NCBI GenBank assembly: GCA_017303575.1
Contig: JAFLCL010000049.1
Location: forward strand, 1-40,542
Length of the DNA stretch: 40,542 nt
Origin: Deltaproteobacteria bacterium
GTDB taxonomy: Bacteria; Myxococcota_A; Polyangia; Polyangiales; Sandaracinaceae
Direction: 5' to 3'
The position numbers and the translations under genes are program-made. The notes beneath the pieces are model-generated. The model saw only the letters and a program-made list of their open reading frames with translations, did not search any database and was not told the DNA's origin. Every line of letters begins with the position of its first letter. The first letter of the stretch is position 1. This document shows positions 25,387 through 32,936 of this stretch, in pieces.

Positions 25387-25722
25387 ATGCCCGACGACAC
25401 GGAGCCGGCCACGGGGCTCGACTGCCTCACGTGCGGCGCGTGCTGCAGGACGGGCCACGACGGTCGCATCCTCGTGCCAGCCGAAGACCTCGTACGCTGG
25501 CGGCGCATCGGCCGCGAGGATCTGATCGCGCGGCTCCAGCCCGGTCACTTCGGCGAGCAGGCGTTCGCCACCACGGCCGACGGCGCGTGCGTGCACCTCG
25601 GCACCGCGCTCTCGCCGAACGCGTGCGCCATCTACGAGATCCGCGGCACCACGTGTCGCGAGTTCGAGCGCGGCTCGTGGCAGTGCCGGGAGTTCCGTCG
25701 CGATCACGGCATCGAGCGTTGA
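25387..25722 (+). CDS. YkgJ-family cysteine-cluster protein
   Basis: About 111 residues from ATG 25387; a GTG at 25381 or ATG at 25309 are alternatives. I prefer the downstream ATG because the Cys cluster follows directly and the upstream frame is Arg-rich. The family pattern is clear: CLTCGACCRTG near the start, a single CVHL, then CAIYEIRGTTCREFERGSWQ with a final Cys. Members of PF03692 (YkgJ/UPF0153) hold a putative zinc- or iron-chelating cluster of about eight Cys; no reaction is established. It is divergent from the lamin-tail gene and precedes the TIGR02265 gene by 60 bp. Cytoplasmic, with no signal. Confidence 0.85.
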   Translation: MPDDTEPATGLDCLTCGACCRTGHDGRILVPAEDLVRWRRIGREDLIARLQPGHFGEQAFATTADGACVHLGTALSPNACAIYEIRGTTCREFERGSWQCREFRRDHGIER

Positions 25723-25769
25723 TCGGCACGATCGAGGGGCCATCGCCCGGGGCGGCCTGCACTGCGCTG

Positions 25770-25775
25770 TATACT
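25770..25775 (+). promoter_or_regulatory. Possible -10 box of the TIGR02265 gene
   Basis: TATACT stands out in GC-rich DNA 8 bp before the GTG start at 25783. If it is a -10 element, transcription would begin at or next to the start codon, giving a leaderless message. No good -35 box lies at the right distance. Confidence 0.4.
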
Positions 25776-25782
25776 CGACGCA

Positions 25783-26376
25783 GTGTCCACGCCGTACGGC
25801 CGCATCAAGGGCTCGGCGATCCGCGAGCTCGTGCTCTGGTACGAGCAGCACCACGATGCCTCGCTCGTGCGTGCTGTCGCGCGCGCGATGCCGCCCGAGC
25901 TCGACGCGCAGCTCGATCCCGACGCGCAGGGCCTCGGGATCCTCGCAAACCGCTGGTACGACGCGCGCGTCGTTCACCTCCTTCTGGACGCGACGGTCGC
26001 CAAGCACCCGCCGAGCGCGCGCGACGCATTGATCCGCGAGGGCCTGCGGATCGCGGTGAAGGGCGCGGCGCGCGGCATGTACGCGTTCGTGATCACGCAG
26101 CTCGTCTCGCCCGAGCTCTATGCACGCAACATCGCGCGTCTTTGGAGCCTCCTCCAGGACACCGGGGAGCGACGCATCGAGCTCGTGGGTGCGCACGAGG
26201 CGATCTCGATCACGCGTGACTGGCGCGGCCACCACCCGCTCGCGTGCCGCGTGAACCAGCACATGATGGCGACGATCCTCGAGCTGATGGGCAAGACGAA
26301 CGTGCGCTTCGAGAAGGAGCGCTGCGTCTCGGACGGCGGCGCGGACTGCCGCTACCGATTCTCTTGGACGGGTTGA
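25783..26376 (+). CDS. TIGR02265/DUF2378-type myxobacterial protein
   Basis: A 197-residue cytoplasmic protein starting at GTG. The first half is helical (YGRIKGSAIRELVLWYEQHH, residues about 5-24). The second includes GAARGMYAFVITQLVSPELY and ends with the Cys-containing motif CRVNQHMMATILELMGKTNV, followed by RCVSDGGADCRYRFSW. This order matches the lineage-specific paralogous family TIGR02265 (DUF2378) known from Myxococcus and relatives. The terminal CxxxGxxxCxF pattern also resembles V4R-type ligand-binding domains, so sensing a small hydrophobic molecule is possible. No function has been established for the family. The MATE exporter gene follows 109 bp later in the same direction. Family assignment is from recall. 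Confidence 0.68.
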   Translation: MSTPYGRIKGSAIRELVLWYEQHHDASLVRAVARAMPPELDAQLDPDAQGLGILANRWYDARVVHLLLDATVAKHPPSARDALIREGLRIAVKGAARGMYAFVITQLVSPELYARNIARLWSLLQDTGERRIELVGAHEAISITRDWRGHHPLACRVNQHMMATILELMGKTNVRFEKERCVSDGGADCRYRFSWTG

Positions 26377-26485
26377 GCGGCTCGACGCGGGCCGCCCGCG
26401 GCCTCACGAAGCTGCTTCTTCGTCCGTACGCGCCGCCTCGCGCGTCTCCTGGGCGATCCCCTCCCCCTTCCCTTCCGAGGTCGTC

Positions 26486-27898
26486 ATGTCCTCCGGTGTC
26501 GAGTCGAGCGAACGGTCGCTCGCATGGTCGAATCAACCCTTTCGCGAGCTGGTGCGGCTCGCCTGGCCCATCACCGTCTCGTTCCTCTCGTTCGGCGTGA
26601 TGACGTTCGTGGACACGCTGTTCGTGTCGAGCATCGGGACGGCAGCGCTCGCGGGCGTCGGCCTGGCAGGCGTCGCGACGTTCGCCCTCTACTGCTTCTC
26701 GATGGGCCTCTTGCGCGGCGTGAAGGTCCTCGCGTCGCAGGCGATCGGCGCGGGCCGACGCGGAGATCTCGGCAGCTACCTCGGCGCCGGTCTCGCGACG
26801 GCCGGAGTGCTCGGCTTGCTCACGATCCTCGTGGGCGAGCTCGTGGCGCAGTTCCTCCCGCTGCTCGCGGCGAGCGACGCGGCGGGCGAGGCAGCGCTCA
26901 CGTACCTGCGCCTGCGCGTGCTCGGCGCGCCGATGATCCTCGCGTTCGTCGCGATCCGTGAGCTGCGCTACGGCGAGAGCGACACGCGCTCGCCCATGAT
27001 CGCGGGCCTCGCGGGCAACGCGGTCAACATCGCGTTCAACTACCTGTTCGTCATCGTCCTCCACTGGGGCGTGCGTGGCAGTGCGATCGCGACGCTCATC
27101 GGACACGGCATCGAGCTCGCGATCGTCGTCTACGCGCAGAGCCGCGTGGGCTTCTCGCTGCGCGGCACCAAGCTCTCGCACGTGCGCGAGCTGATCGAGG
27201 TGGGCGTGCCGACCGGTGTGCAGTTCCTCCTCGAGATGGGCAGCTTCTCGCTCCTCACCGTGATCGTCTCGACGATGGGTGAGGTGCAGATGGCCGCGCA
27301 CCACATCGCAATCCAGGTCATCCACTTCTCGTTCTTGCCGACGGTCGCGCTCGCGGAAGCGGGCTCGGTGCTGGCAGGGCAAGCGGTGGGCGCGGGGCAG
27401 GATCACCTCGTGAAGCGCGTGGCACGGAGCGCGCTCGCTGCCTCCTCGATCTACACGGGCGCATGGACGATCGGGCTCTTGGCCTTCGGACCGCTGCTCG
27501 TGTCGGTGTTCACGGACGAGGCCGAGCTGTCGGCGGTCGCGCTCGTGCTCCTCTACGTCGCGGCGCTCTTCCAGATCGCCGACGGCGCGGCGACCGTCGC
27601 GCGCGGCGTGCTGCGCGGTGCGGGCGACGCCAAGGTGCCTGCGCAGCTCGGCGTGGTGTGCGCGTGGTTGTTCACGCCTCCGCTCGCGTGGGCGCTCGGT
27701 CGAGGCCTCGGCCTCGGCGCGCTGGGTGGCTGGATCGGTCTCTCGCTCGAGATCCTCTCGCTCGCCCTCTTGTGTTGGTGGAGGCTCGAGCGCGAGCACT
27801 GGCGACCGATGGCGCGCGCCTCGCGCGAGCGTCTGTCGCTGAGCGCGTTGCGCGACGCCGACGACGTCGGCAGCGCGAGCATCTCGTACAGCGGCTGA
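26486..27898 (+). CDS. MATE-family efflux transporter
   Basis: A 470-residue inner-membrane protein with about twelve hydrophobic segments in two similar halves. The first half starts FRELVRLAWPITVSFLSFGV and MTFVDTLFVSSIGTAALAGV, with the MATE-typical ALAGVG. The second half starts LIEVGVPTGVQFLLEMGSFS and contains MAAHHIAIQV and LAGQAVGAG. RGVLRGAGDAKVP near the eleventh segment is also family-typical. Length matches the NorM/DinF class. MATE proteins export cationic drugs or metabolites using Na+ or H+ gradients; the substrate cannot be told. The start ATG at 26486 is preceded by GAGGTC. A strong hairpin follows the stop. A small cytoplasmic C-terminal tail of about 40 residues is longer than usual. 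Confidence 0.93.
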   Translation: MSSGVESSERSLAWSNQPFRELVRLAWPITVSFLSFGVMTFVDTLFVSSIGTAALAGVGLAGVATFALYCFSMGLLRGVKVLASQAIGAGRRGDLGSYLGAGLATAGVLGLLTILVGELVAQFLPLLAASDAAGEAALTYLRLRVLGAPMILAFVAIRELRYGESDTRSPMIAGLAGNAVNIAFNYLFVIVLHWGVRGSAIATLIGHGIELAIVVYAQSRVGFSLRGTKLSHVRELIEVGVPTGVQFLLEMGSFSLLTVIVSTMGEVQMAAHHIAIQVIHFSFLPTVALAEAGSVLAGQAVGAGQDHLVKRVARSALAASSIYTGAWTIGLLAFGPLLVSVFTDEAELSAVALVLLYVAALFQIADGAATVARGVLRGAGDAKVPAQLGVVCAWLFTPPLAWALGRGLGLGALGGWIGLSLEILSLALLCWWRLEREHWRPMARASRERLSLSALRDADDVGSASISYSG

Positions 27899-27901
27899 GG
27901 C

Positions 27902-27947
27902 GCGCGCCGATCCGCGTCGTCATGAACGACGGCGAGGGTCGGCGCGC
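27902..27947. terminator. Strong bidirectional terminator between convergent genes
   Basis: A perfect 9-bp stem (gcgcgccga at 27902-27910, tcggcgcgc at 27939-27947) encloses a 6-bp inner stem (cgtcgt/acgacg) with a 5-nt loop. It exactly fills the gap between the stops of the MATE gene and the leftward lipoprotein gene. No T-run is present on either side. Confidence 0.7.
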
Positions 27948-28916
27948 TCACTCCGCGGTGACGGGACAGTCGGGATCGAGCGCGTGGATGGGCGCGGATT
28001 CACCCTCTGTGATCGAGAGGATCGTGCCGCCCGCGTCGAAGAACGCGATCGCTTCGCCCTGCGGCTCGTGGAGGCGCGGGAGCATGACCGGCTCTCGCGC
28101 GAGCGCTTCGGCCCAGCCCTCGTTCGTCTCGCGCGTGAAGAGCAGCGCGTGCCGGTACGTGCGCACGGCGAGGTGCACACCGTCGGGGGCGAGGCTGGCA
28201 GCCGTGATCGAGTCACCCAGATCGCGCGCCGAGAGCGTCTGCCCTACACGCACGAGCGCGTTCGGCGCGGTCGTGGAGAGCGGCGCGTGGGCGACGAAGA
28301 TCGGCGCAGGTCCCGATGCGACCTTGCCGAGCAGGTAGAGATCACCCGAGTCGGGCTCCACGAAGAACGCCTCGCAGTCAATCGGTCCCTCGGGATAGCG
28401 GAGCTCGAAGCGATCGACCGGCGTCAGCACCGTCGTGATCGGGGGCGTGCCTCGCGGCGGCGCGGGCGGCTCGTCCACACGGAGCACCTGGATCGCGCTC
28501 CGGCCTCCGCGGCCGTTGCGCGCGTCGTTGTCGCCGATGTCCGCGAGGTAGATCGCGTCGTGCGCGGGGTCGCGACCGGGACCGATCGCGATCTCCTCGA
28601 GATCGAACGCCAGCAGCGCCTCGCCGACCGCGTGCTCCGCGAGCACCACGCCGGCCGCGTCGATGGCGAAGAAGCGCGCGTGAGGCTCCCCCGAGTCGTT
28701 CTGGACGTAGAAGACGTTCGGGTGCGTGCGGCTCACCGCGAGGCCCGAGACCTCCGACAGACGTGGATCGGCGATCGTCGCGATCACGCGCGGTCCCACG
28801 TACGAGGTGCACGTGAACGGCTCGTAGCGCTGTCGAGCCGAGACGACTGCGCTCGCGCCGCCGCAGCCCACGAGGGCGAGCGACGCGATGATCGCGCTCT
28901 CTCGAGGACCGATCAC
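27948..28916 (-). CDS. Beta-propeller lipoprotein (SdiA-regulated/esterase-like type)
   Basis: A 322-residue lipoprotein starting at GTG 28916, signal ending SLALVGC. The mature chain is beta-rich with repeated blades: VSGLAVSRTHPNVFYVQNDS, DLEEIAIGPGRDPAHDAIYL followed by ADIGDN, DCEAFFVEPDSGDLYLLGK, and SITAASLAPDGVHLAVRTY. The phrase DLEEIAIG with IYLADIGDN is typical of propellers that may hydrolyse phosphodiesters or esters (phytase-like or SdiA-regulated families). Catalytic residues cannot be assigned. It starts 13 bp after the CoA-binding gene in the same direction, so they are co-transcribed, though the two products act in different compartments. Confidence 0.82.
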   Translation of the reverse strand: MIGPRESAIIASLALVGCGGASAVVSARQRYEPFTCTSYVGPRVIATIADPRLSEVSGLAVSRTHPNVFYVQNDSGEPHARFFAIDAAGVVLAEHAVGEALLAFDLEEIAIGPGRDPAHDAIYLADIGDNDARNGRGGRSAIQVLRVDEPPAPPRGTPPITTVLTPVDRFELRYPEGPIDCEAFFVEPDSGDLYLLGKVASGPAPIFVAHAPLSTTAPNALVRVGQTLSARDLGDSITAASLAPDGVHLAVRTYRHALLFTRETNEGWAEALAREPVMLPRLHEPQGEAIAFFDAGGTILSITEGESAPIHALDPDCPVTAE

Positions 28917-28929
28917 GAGACGACGTCGA

Positions 28930-29370
28930 TCAGGCCGAGAGGCCAGCAGCTCGCGCTGCGCGGTGCTCGACCATGAGGCAGCGGTCCTGCACCACGTCCA
29001 TGCCCGCGGCCGAGAAGCGCTCGGCGAGCGCGTCGTGGCGGATGCCGGTCTGGAGCCACACGACCTTTGGTGCGAGCGCGAGGATCTCGGCCTCGTGCGC
29101 GATCAGATCCTCGGGGCGACGGAACACGTCGAGCACGTCGATCTCGCCCTCGACCTGCGTCAGCGATCGGACCACGGGCTTGCCGAGGATCTCGGTCACA
29201 TCCGGGTAGTAGACGGGCACCGGCACGATCTCGACGCCCGCGCGCGCGAGGTACTCGGGCACGTAGAAGGCCGGCTGCAGCGCCTGCTTCTCGGTCTTGA
29301 TGCCGAGCACCGCGACGCGCCGTGCACGTCCTGCGATGCCGCGGATCGTCTCGTCGTCGGTGATGATCAT
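28930..29370 (-). CDS. CoA-binding domain protein (YccU-like)
   Basis: A 146-residue single-domain cytoplasmic protein. It has the Rossmann-type nucleotide loop of the CoA-binding family (RRVAVLGIKTEKQALQPAFY, residues about 17-36), then YVPEYLARAGVEIVPVPVYY, ILGKPVVRSL, and the late VVWLQTGIRHDALAERFSAA. Order and length fit PF13380 (YccU), related to succinyl-CoA synthetase alpha. In the usual members the motif reads GxSxxPxRxS; here GIKTEKQ is a variant. No reaction is known. The start ATG is clear. It is the first gene of the pair with the propeller lipoprotein. It lies 85 bp downstream of the PKD-like gene in the same direction. Confidence 0.9.
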   Translation of the reverse strand: MIITDDETIRGIAGRARRVAVLGIKTEKQALQPAFYVPEYLARAGVEIVPVPVYYPDVTEILGKPVVRSLTQVEGEIDVLDVFRRPEDLIAHEAEILALAPKVVWLQTGIRHDALAERFSAAGMDVVQDRCLMVEHRAARAAGLSA

Positions 29371-29455
29371 GCTTCCAGCATGGCATGGCCGCCTTGGATC
29401 GTGTGCCTGCCCACATGGGTACTCGGGGCAAGCGCCCGCGGTGCCGGCACGAGGA

Positions 29456-31180
29456 TCAGCGCGAGCAGCCGTCGCAGGGCTGGATGTTGGGGCGGCCTCC
29501 GACCGAGAGGTCGGTGATCGTGCAGCCAGCGCCCGAGATCGTCACGTCGGCGACGCGCCAGAGATCGTTCGGTCCCGAGTCGATGAACACGGGCCCGAAC
29601 GTCTGCCGCGGGTCGGTGGTGGAGCCGCCGCAGTAGATGCGCACGGTGGTGTTCGCCGCGCCGCTGAACGCGTCGATCGCCACGCGGTAGGTGCCGTCGA
29701 TCGGGCTCTCGATGTTGATGTTCTCGGGGCCGAAGCCGTCGGTGTCGTCGATGTCGAGCGAGGGGTCGTCTTCGGGTCCGTCGGGAGGCCACGTGAGGCT
29801 GCCGCGCTGGCAATTGCCGTAGAAGCAGTCCTCTTCGCTGAACCACGTCGTGCCGCCGGGGCGCATGAGGTGGGTGTCCATGTCGGTGCCGTCGGTGTTC
29901 CAGAACACCTCGACACGGAGGCCTTCCGTCGCGATCGCGCGCACCAGCGTGGTGCACGTGGCGACGTTGCCGTCGTCGTCGCGCACGAAGAGCTCGAGCG
30001 AGTACTCACCCGCGAGCTGCGGACGGAACGTCGCGCGCGCCGAGTCTGCGGGCGACGGCGGATCCGAGTCCGATCCCATCGGCTGACTGCGGAGCGACCA
30101 GCCCGACGCGACGATGGTCCCGTCGTCCACGCCGCTTCCTTCGAGCGTGACGGTCGCGAGCGGACGCGTCTCGATCACGCCGGGACAGATCGCATCGGGC
30201 GGCGTGGGCTCCGCGATCACGGTCGTCTCGCAGCTCGCCGTCTCGCCCAGCGCGTCCGTGGCGGTGAAGCGCAGCACGTATTCACCGCGCTTGTCGGGCG
30301 TGAAGGTCGTCGAGAGCTGATCGATGGGCGCGTTCGACGCGGACGACGAAGGCGGCCGGGTGATCATGTCCCAGCGCACCGAGGCGAGATCGTCGTCGGT
30401 CGCCGTCGCGCTCACCGTCACGGGCTGTCGCGTGCGCGCGGACGTGGCGCCCACGCACGAGACCATCGGCGGCGCGGTGATGCGCACGCGCACCTCGCAC
30501 ATGTCCTCGCCCGATCCGTTGGTGGCACGCAGGACGAAGACGTAGAGCCCCGGCACCTCGGCAGAGACCTCGACGACCGTGCCTGCACCACCGAGCACGC
30601 GGACCGTGGCCATCGACGGTCCCGACGTCTGCGTCCAGCCCGCGGTCACCACGCCCGAAGGATCGAACGCGTCGCCCTCGAGCAGCACGGTCTCCCCCGC
30701 GCGCGCGACGTACTCGGCCTCGGGCGGACAGATCGCCACGACACCGCCGCGCGCCTCGATGCGCACCGAGCACATGCCGACGTTGCCCGCGCTGTCGCGC
30801 GCCTCGAACGCGAGCGTGTAGTCACCCGCGAGATCGATCGTGACGCCGATGCTCGCGCCCATCGACGGCACCGAGAGCATCGCGCCCTCGGGCTGCTCGG
30901 CGACGCGCCAGCCCTCGCTCGTGATCGTCGCGCCCGTCGTGGTCGTCGCGCGCACCACGAACGGACGGCCCACGGCGACACGCCGGACGGGACGGCCACA
31001 GTCGACCTCGAGCGGAGGCGGCACGTAGGCGTCGAGCGGACCGCCATCAGGCGGAGGCGTCGGCGAGAACAGCGCGCCCTTGGCACCACAGCCCACGGCG
31101 ATCATCGACGAGAGAAGAAGCGCGCACAGCGCGACGGCGCGCGACGCAAGGACCGAACGTTGAGCGGCACGCATTGGCAT
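29456..31180 (-). CDS. PKD-like repeat lipoprotein with C-terminal YfaP-like domain
   Basis: About 574 residues; candidate starts ATG 31180 and 31174. The signal ends MIAVGC. After a short Pro/Asp linker, four or five similar Ig/PKD-like units follow (about 55-430), each ending in a cysteine-containing strand: GDYTLAFEARDSAGNVGMCS, GLYVFVLRATNGSGEDMCEV, GEYVLRFTATDALGETASCE, GEYSLELFVRDDDGNVATCT. The last 140 residues (VEVFWNTDGTDMDTHLMRPG, IDGTYRVAIDAFSG) match the YfaP/DUF2135-type domain, with Cys pairs. This suggests a rod-like surface protein displaying a binding domain. No enzyme site is seen. It follows the second kinase gene by about 95 bp in the same direction, so it may be under its transcription unit or influence. 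Confidence 0.87.
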   Translation of the reverse strand: MPMRAAQRSVLASRAVALCALLLSSMIAVGCGAKGALFSPTPPPDGGPLDAYVPPPLEVDCGRPVRRVAVGRPFVVRATTTTGATITSEGWRVAEQPEGAMLSVPSMGASIGVTIDLAGDYTLAFEARDSAGNVGMCSVRIEARGGVVAICPPEAEYVARAGETVLLEGDAFDPSGVVTAGWTQTSGPSMATVRVLGGAGTVVEVSAEVPGLYVFVLRATNGSGEDMCEVRVRITAPPMVSCVGATSARTRQPVTVSATATDDDLASVRWDMITRPPSSSASNAPIDQLSTTFTPDKRGEYVLRFTATDALGETASCETTVIAEPTPPDAICPGVIETRPLATVTLEGSGVDDGTIVASGWSLRSQPMGSDSDPPSPADSARATFRPQLAGEYSLELFVRDDDGNVATCTTLVRAIATEGLRVEVFWNTDGTDMDTHLMRPGGTTWFSEEDCFYGNCQRGSLTWPPDGPEDDPSLDIDDTDGFGPENINIESPIDGTYRVAIDAFSGAANTTVRIYCGGSTTDPRQTFGPVFIDSGPNDLWRVADVTISGAGCTITDLSVGGRPNIQPCDGCSR

Positions 31181-31240
31181 CACGAGCCTAACAGGCGAGC
31201 CGCGTGCCAGCGAAACGACCGGCGGAGCGAAGCCACCCTT

Positions 31241-31257
31241 GGAGCGGGCCGGGCTCC
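31241..31257 (-). terminator. Hairpin after the second kinase gene
   Basis: ggagc (31241-31245) and gctcc (31253-31257) form a 5-bp GC stem with a 7-nt loop, beginning about 18 bp after the kinase stop on the leftward strand. It overlaps the left copy of the 15-bp inverted repeat. No T-run. Confidence 0.35.
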
Positions 31258-31269
31258 CTCGACCCAGAC
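31255..31269. repeat. Left copy of 15-bp inverted repeat flanking the kinase cassette
   Basis: tccctcgacccagac is the exact reverse complement of 33822-33836. It lies 5 bp beyond the kinase stop codon. Confidence 0.85.
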
Positions 31270-31274
31270 GGGCT

Positions 31275-32774
31275 CTAGAACTCGTCGTCGTAGATGGTCA
31301 CGCCGCCGGTGCGGATGCGCATGACGCCGTCGTCCTCGTCGGGCGGCGGGCCATCGTCGCGGACCGTGGTCACGACCATGCTCGTCATCGACGTGCCCTG
31401 ATCGCGAGGATCGCGACGGTGTCCGTGCGTGCCGTGACGCTCGCCTTCTCGCGGATCGTCGGGCGTGCTCGCGACAGTGACGCCCGCGTCCTCGACGAGA
31501 ACGGTCGTCGGCGTCGTGGGGATCGACGTGGCCGTGGTGGGCGGTGTGCCCGCCACCGGCGGGGCGAGCGGTGCGAGCTGCGTGACCGTCGGCTCGCTCG
31601 CCGGCTGCGACACCACGTACACGATGCCTGCCGTGGTCACCGACGAGAACGCGACGACAGCGCCGCCGATCGCGAGCCAGCGCGCGGCGCTCGGTCGCGC
31701 CTCGGTGGGCGTGGCGCCTGGCGAGACGGCCTGCATCACCGCGGCAGGAAGACGCGGCTCGCTCACCTCGTGATCCACGGCGTAGCGCGCGCCGGGCGCG
31801 CTGACGGTCATCGTGCGGAGGATCTCGCTGCGCGCGAGATCGCTCTTCTTCTCGAGGTTGCGGACGTTGAGCCCGGTGACGCTCTCGGGCAGCGTGATGC
31901 GACGCATCTCGATGTGCTCACCGAGCACCGCACGCACCACCTCGCCGAGGCGCTCCTCGCCCACGGCGGACGCCTCGGGGTAGGCCTCCTGCAACATCCG
32001 ACGAAAGTCGCGCGCCGTGCGCGGCCTCTGCTCGCTGTCGCGAGAGAGCGCTGCGAGGAGCACTTGATCGAGGGCCGCAGGGATCTCGGGGCTGAACGTC
32101 GAGGGCGGCACGATCTTCGGGTTCCGCACCTCGTCGAGCAGCGCGAGATCGTTGGTGCCCTTGAACATCCGCTGCATCGTCAACATCTCCCAGAGGACGA
32201 TGGCGAGCGCGTAGATGTCGGTGCGTCGATCGATGTTCCGCCCGAACGCCTGCTCGGGCGACATGTAGCGGACCTTGCCCTTGAGCGAGCCGGTCTCGGT
32301 GCGACGTCCCTGCCCAGCGGCCTTCGCGATGCCGAAGTCGATCAGCTTCACGTGGCCCGCCGCGGAGAGCAGCACGTTCTGCGGGCTCACGTCGCGGTGC
32401 ACGACGCCGAGGCGCTGACCCTTGTCGTCGAGCAGCTCGTGGGCGGCGTCGAGGCCGTCGGCGACCTTCATCGCGACGTGCACAGCGAGCTCGGGCGCGA
32501 GGCGACGATCTTGTCGCGCGAGCGTGCCGAGCATCGTGGAGAGCGCGCTGCCGTGCACGTACTCCATGACCAGGAAGTACGTGCCCTTCTCCTCGCCGAG
32601 CTCCTCCACGTGCACGACGTTCGGGTGATGGATGCGCGCCGAGAGCAGCGCCTCGTCGACGAACATCCGGATGAACGACGGATCCTCGGCGAGGTGCGGA
32701 TGCACGACCTTCACCGCGACGTGACGCGAGAAGCCCGCCGCGCCCGAGCGGCGCGCGAGGAACAAGGTCGCCAT
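31275..32774 (-). CDS. Serine/threonine protein kinase with C-terminal membrane segment (N-terminus unclear)
   Basis: The first ATG (32774) lies inside the glycine loop: upstream codons in the same frame read IRDYEIVARLKAGG, which joins perfectly to MATLFLARR. The true protein therefore starts upstream, at or near 32840, yet no ATG, GTG or TTG exists before the in-frame stop TGA at 32892-32894. ATC codons at 32840 and 32834 or ATT further down are the only near-start codons. The rest is a complete Hanks kinase: VAVKVVHPH (Lys near 22 of this frame), VVHRDVSPQN, LIDFGIAKA and MSPEQAFG. A hydrophobic segment (WLAIGGAVVAFSSVTTAGIV) lies near residue 370, followed by a short Thr/Pro-rich and Asp-rich tail with no recognised sensor domain. 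It is divergent from the secreted-protein gene at 32937. Confidence 0.9.
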   Translation of the reverse strand: MATLFLARRSGAAGFSRHVAVKVVHPHLAEDPSFIRMFVDEALLSARIHHPNVVHVEELGEEKGTYFLVMEYVHGSALSTMLGTLARQDRRLAPELAVHVAMKVADGLDAAHELLDDKGQRLGVVHRDVSPQNVLLSAAGHVKLIDFGIAKAAGQGRRTETGSLKGKVRYMSPEQAFGRNIDRRTDIYALAIVLWEMLTMQRMFKGTNDLALLDEVRNPKIVPPSTFSPEIPAALDQVLLAALSRDSEQRPRTARDFRRMLQEAYPEASAVGEERLGEVVRAVLGEHIEMRRITLPESVTGLNVRNLEKKSDLARSEILRTMTVSAPGARYAVDHEVSEPRLPAAVMQAVSPGATPTEARPSAARWLAIGGAVVAFSSVTTAGIVYVVSQPASEPTVTQLAPLAPPVAGTPPTTATSIPTTPTTVLVEDAGVTVASTPDDPREGERHGTHGHRRDPRDQGTSMTSMVVTTVRDDGPPPDEDDGVMRIRTGGVTIYDDEF

Positions 32775-32850
32775 GCCACCCGCCTTGAGGCGCGCGACGA
32801 TCTCGTAGTCGCGAATGCGGCTTCCGACGTCGATGGCGATGGGCCGGAGC

Positions 32851-32895
32851 TTATTACGACTCGCGCGCGATGGCGCGTTCTCACCGCGTTCTCAC
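32851..32895 (-). promoter_or_regulatory. Promoter candidate with two 11-bp direct repeats
   Basis: On the leftward strand TAATAA (32856-32851) looks like a -10 box. Upstream, overlapping the -35 position, two perfect adjacent copies of GTGAGAACGCG occupy 32895-32885 and 32884-32874. A direct repeat of exactly one helical turn is the layout of PhoB/OmpR-type activator sites. It lies in the divergent region of the kinase and the secreted protein, so it may control either. Confidence 0.5.
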
Positions 32896-32936
32896 GCCCC
32901 GAGGACCGCGGCGGGCTGCGGTGCGATGCTGCCTGG

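Noticed and set aside
31239..32936. Long rightward open frame in phase with the secreted-protein gene
   Set aside because: It is antisense to a complete kinase, is Arg/His-rich and has no domain. Only the part from 32937, which begins with a signal peptide, is kept.
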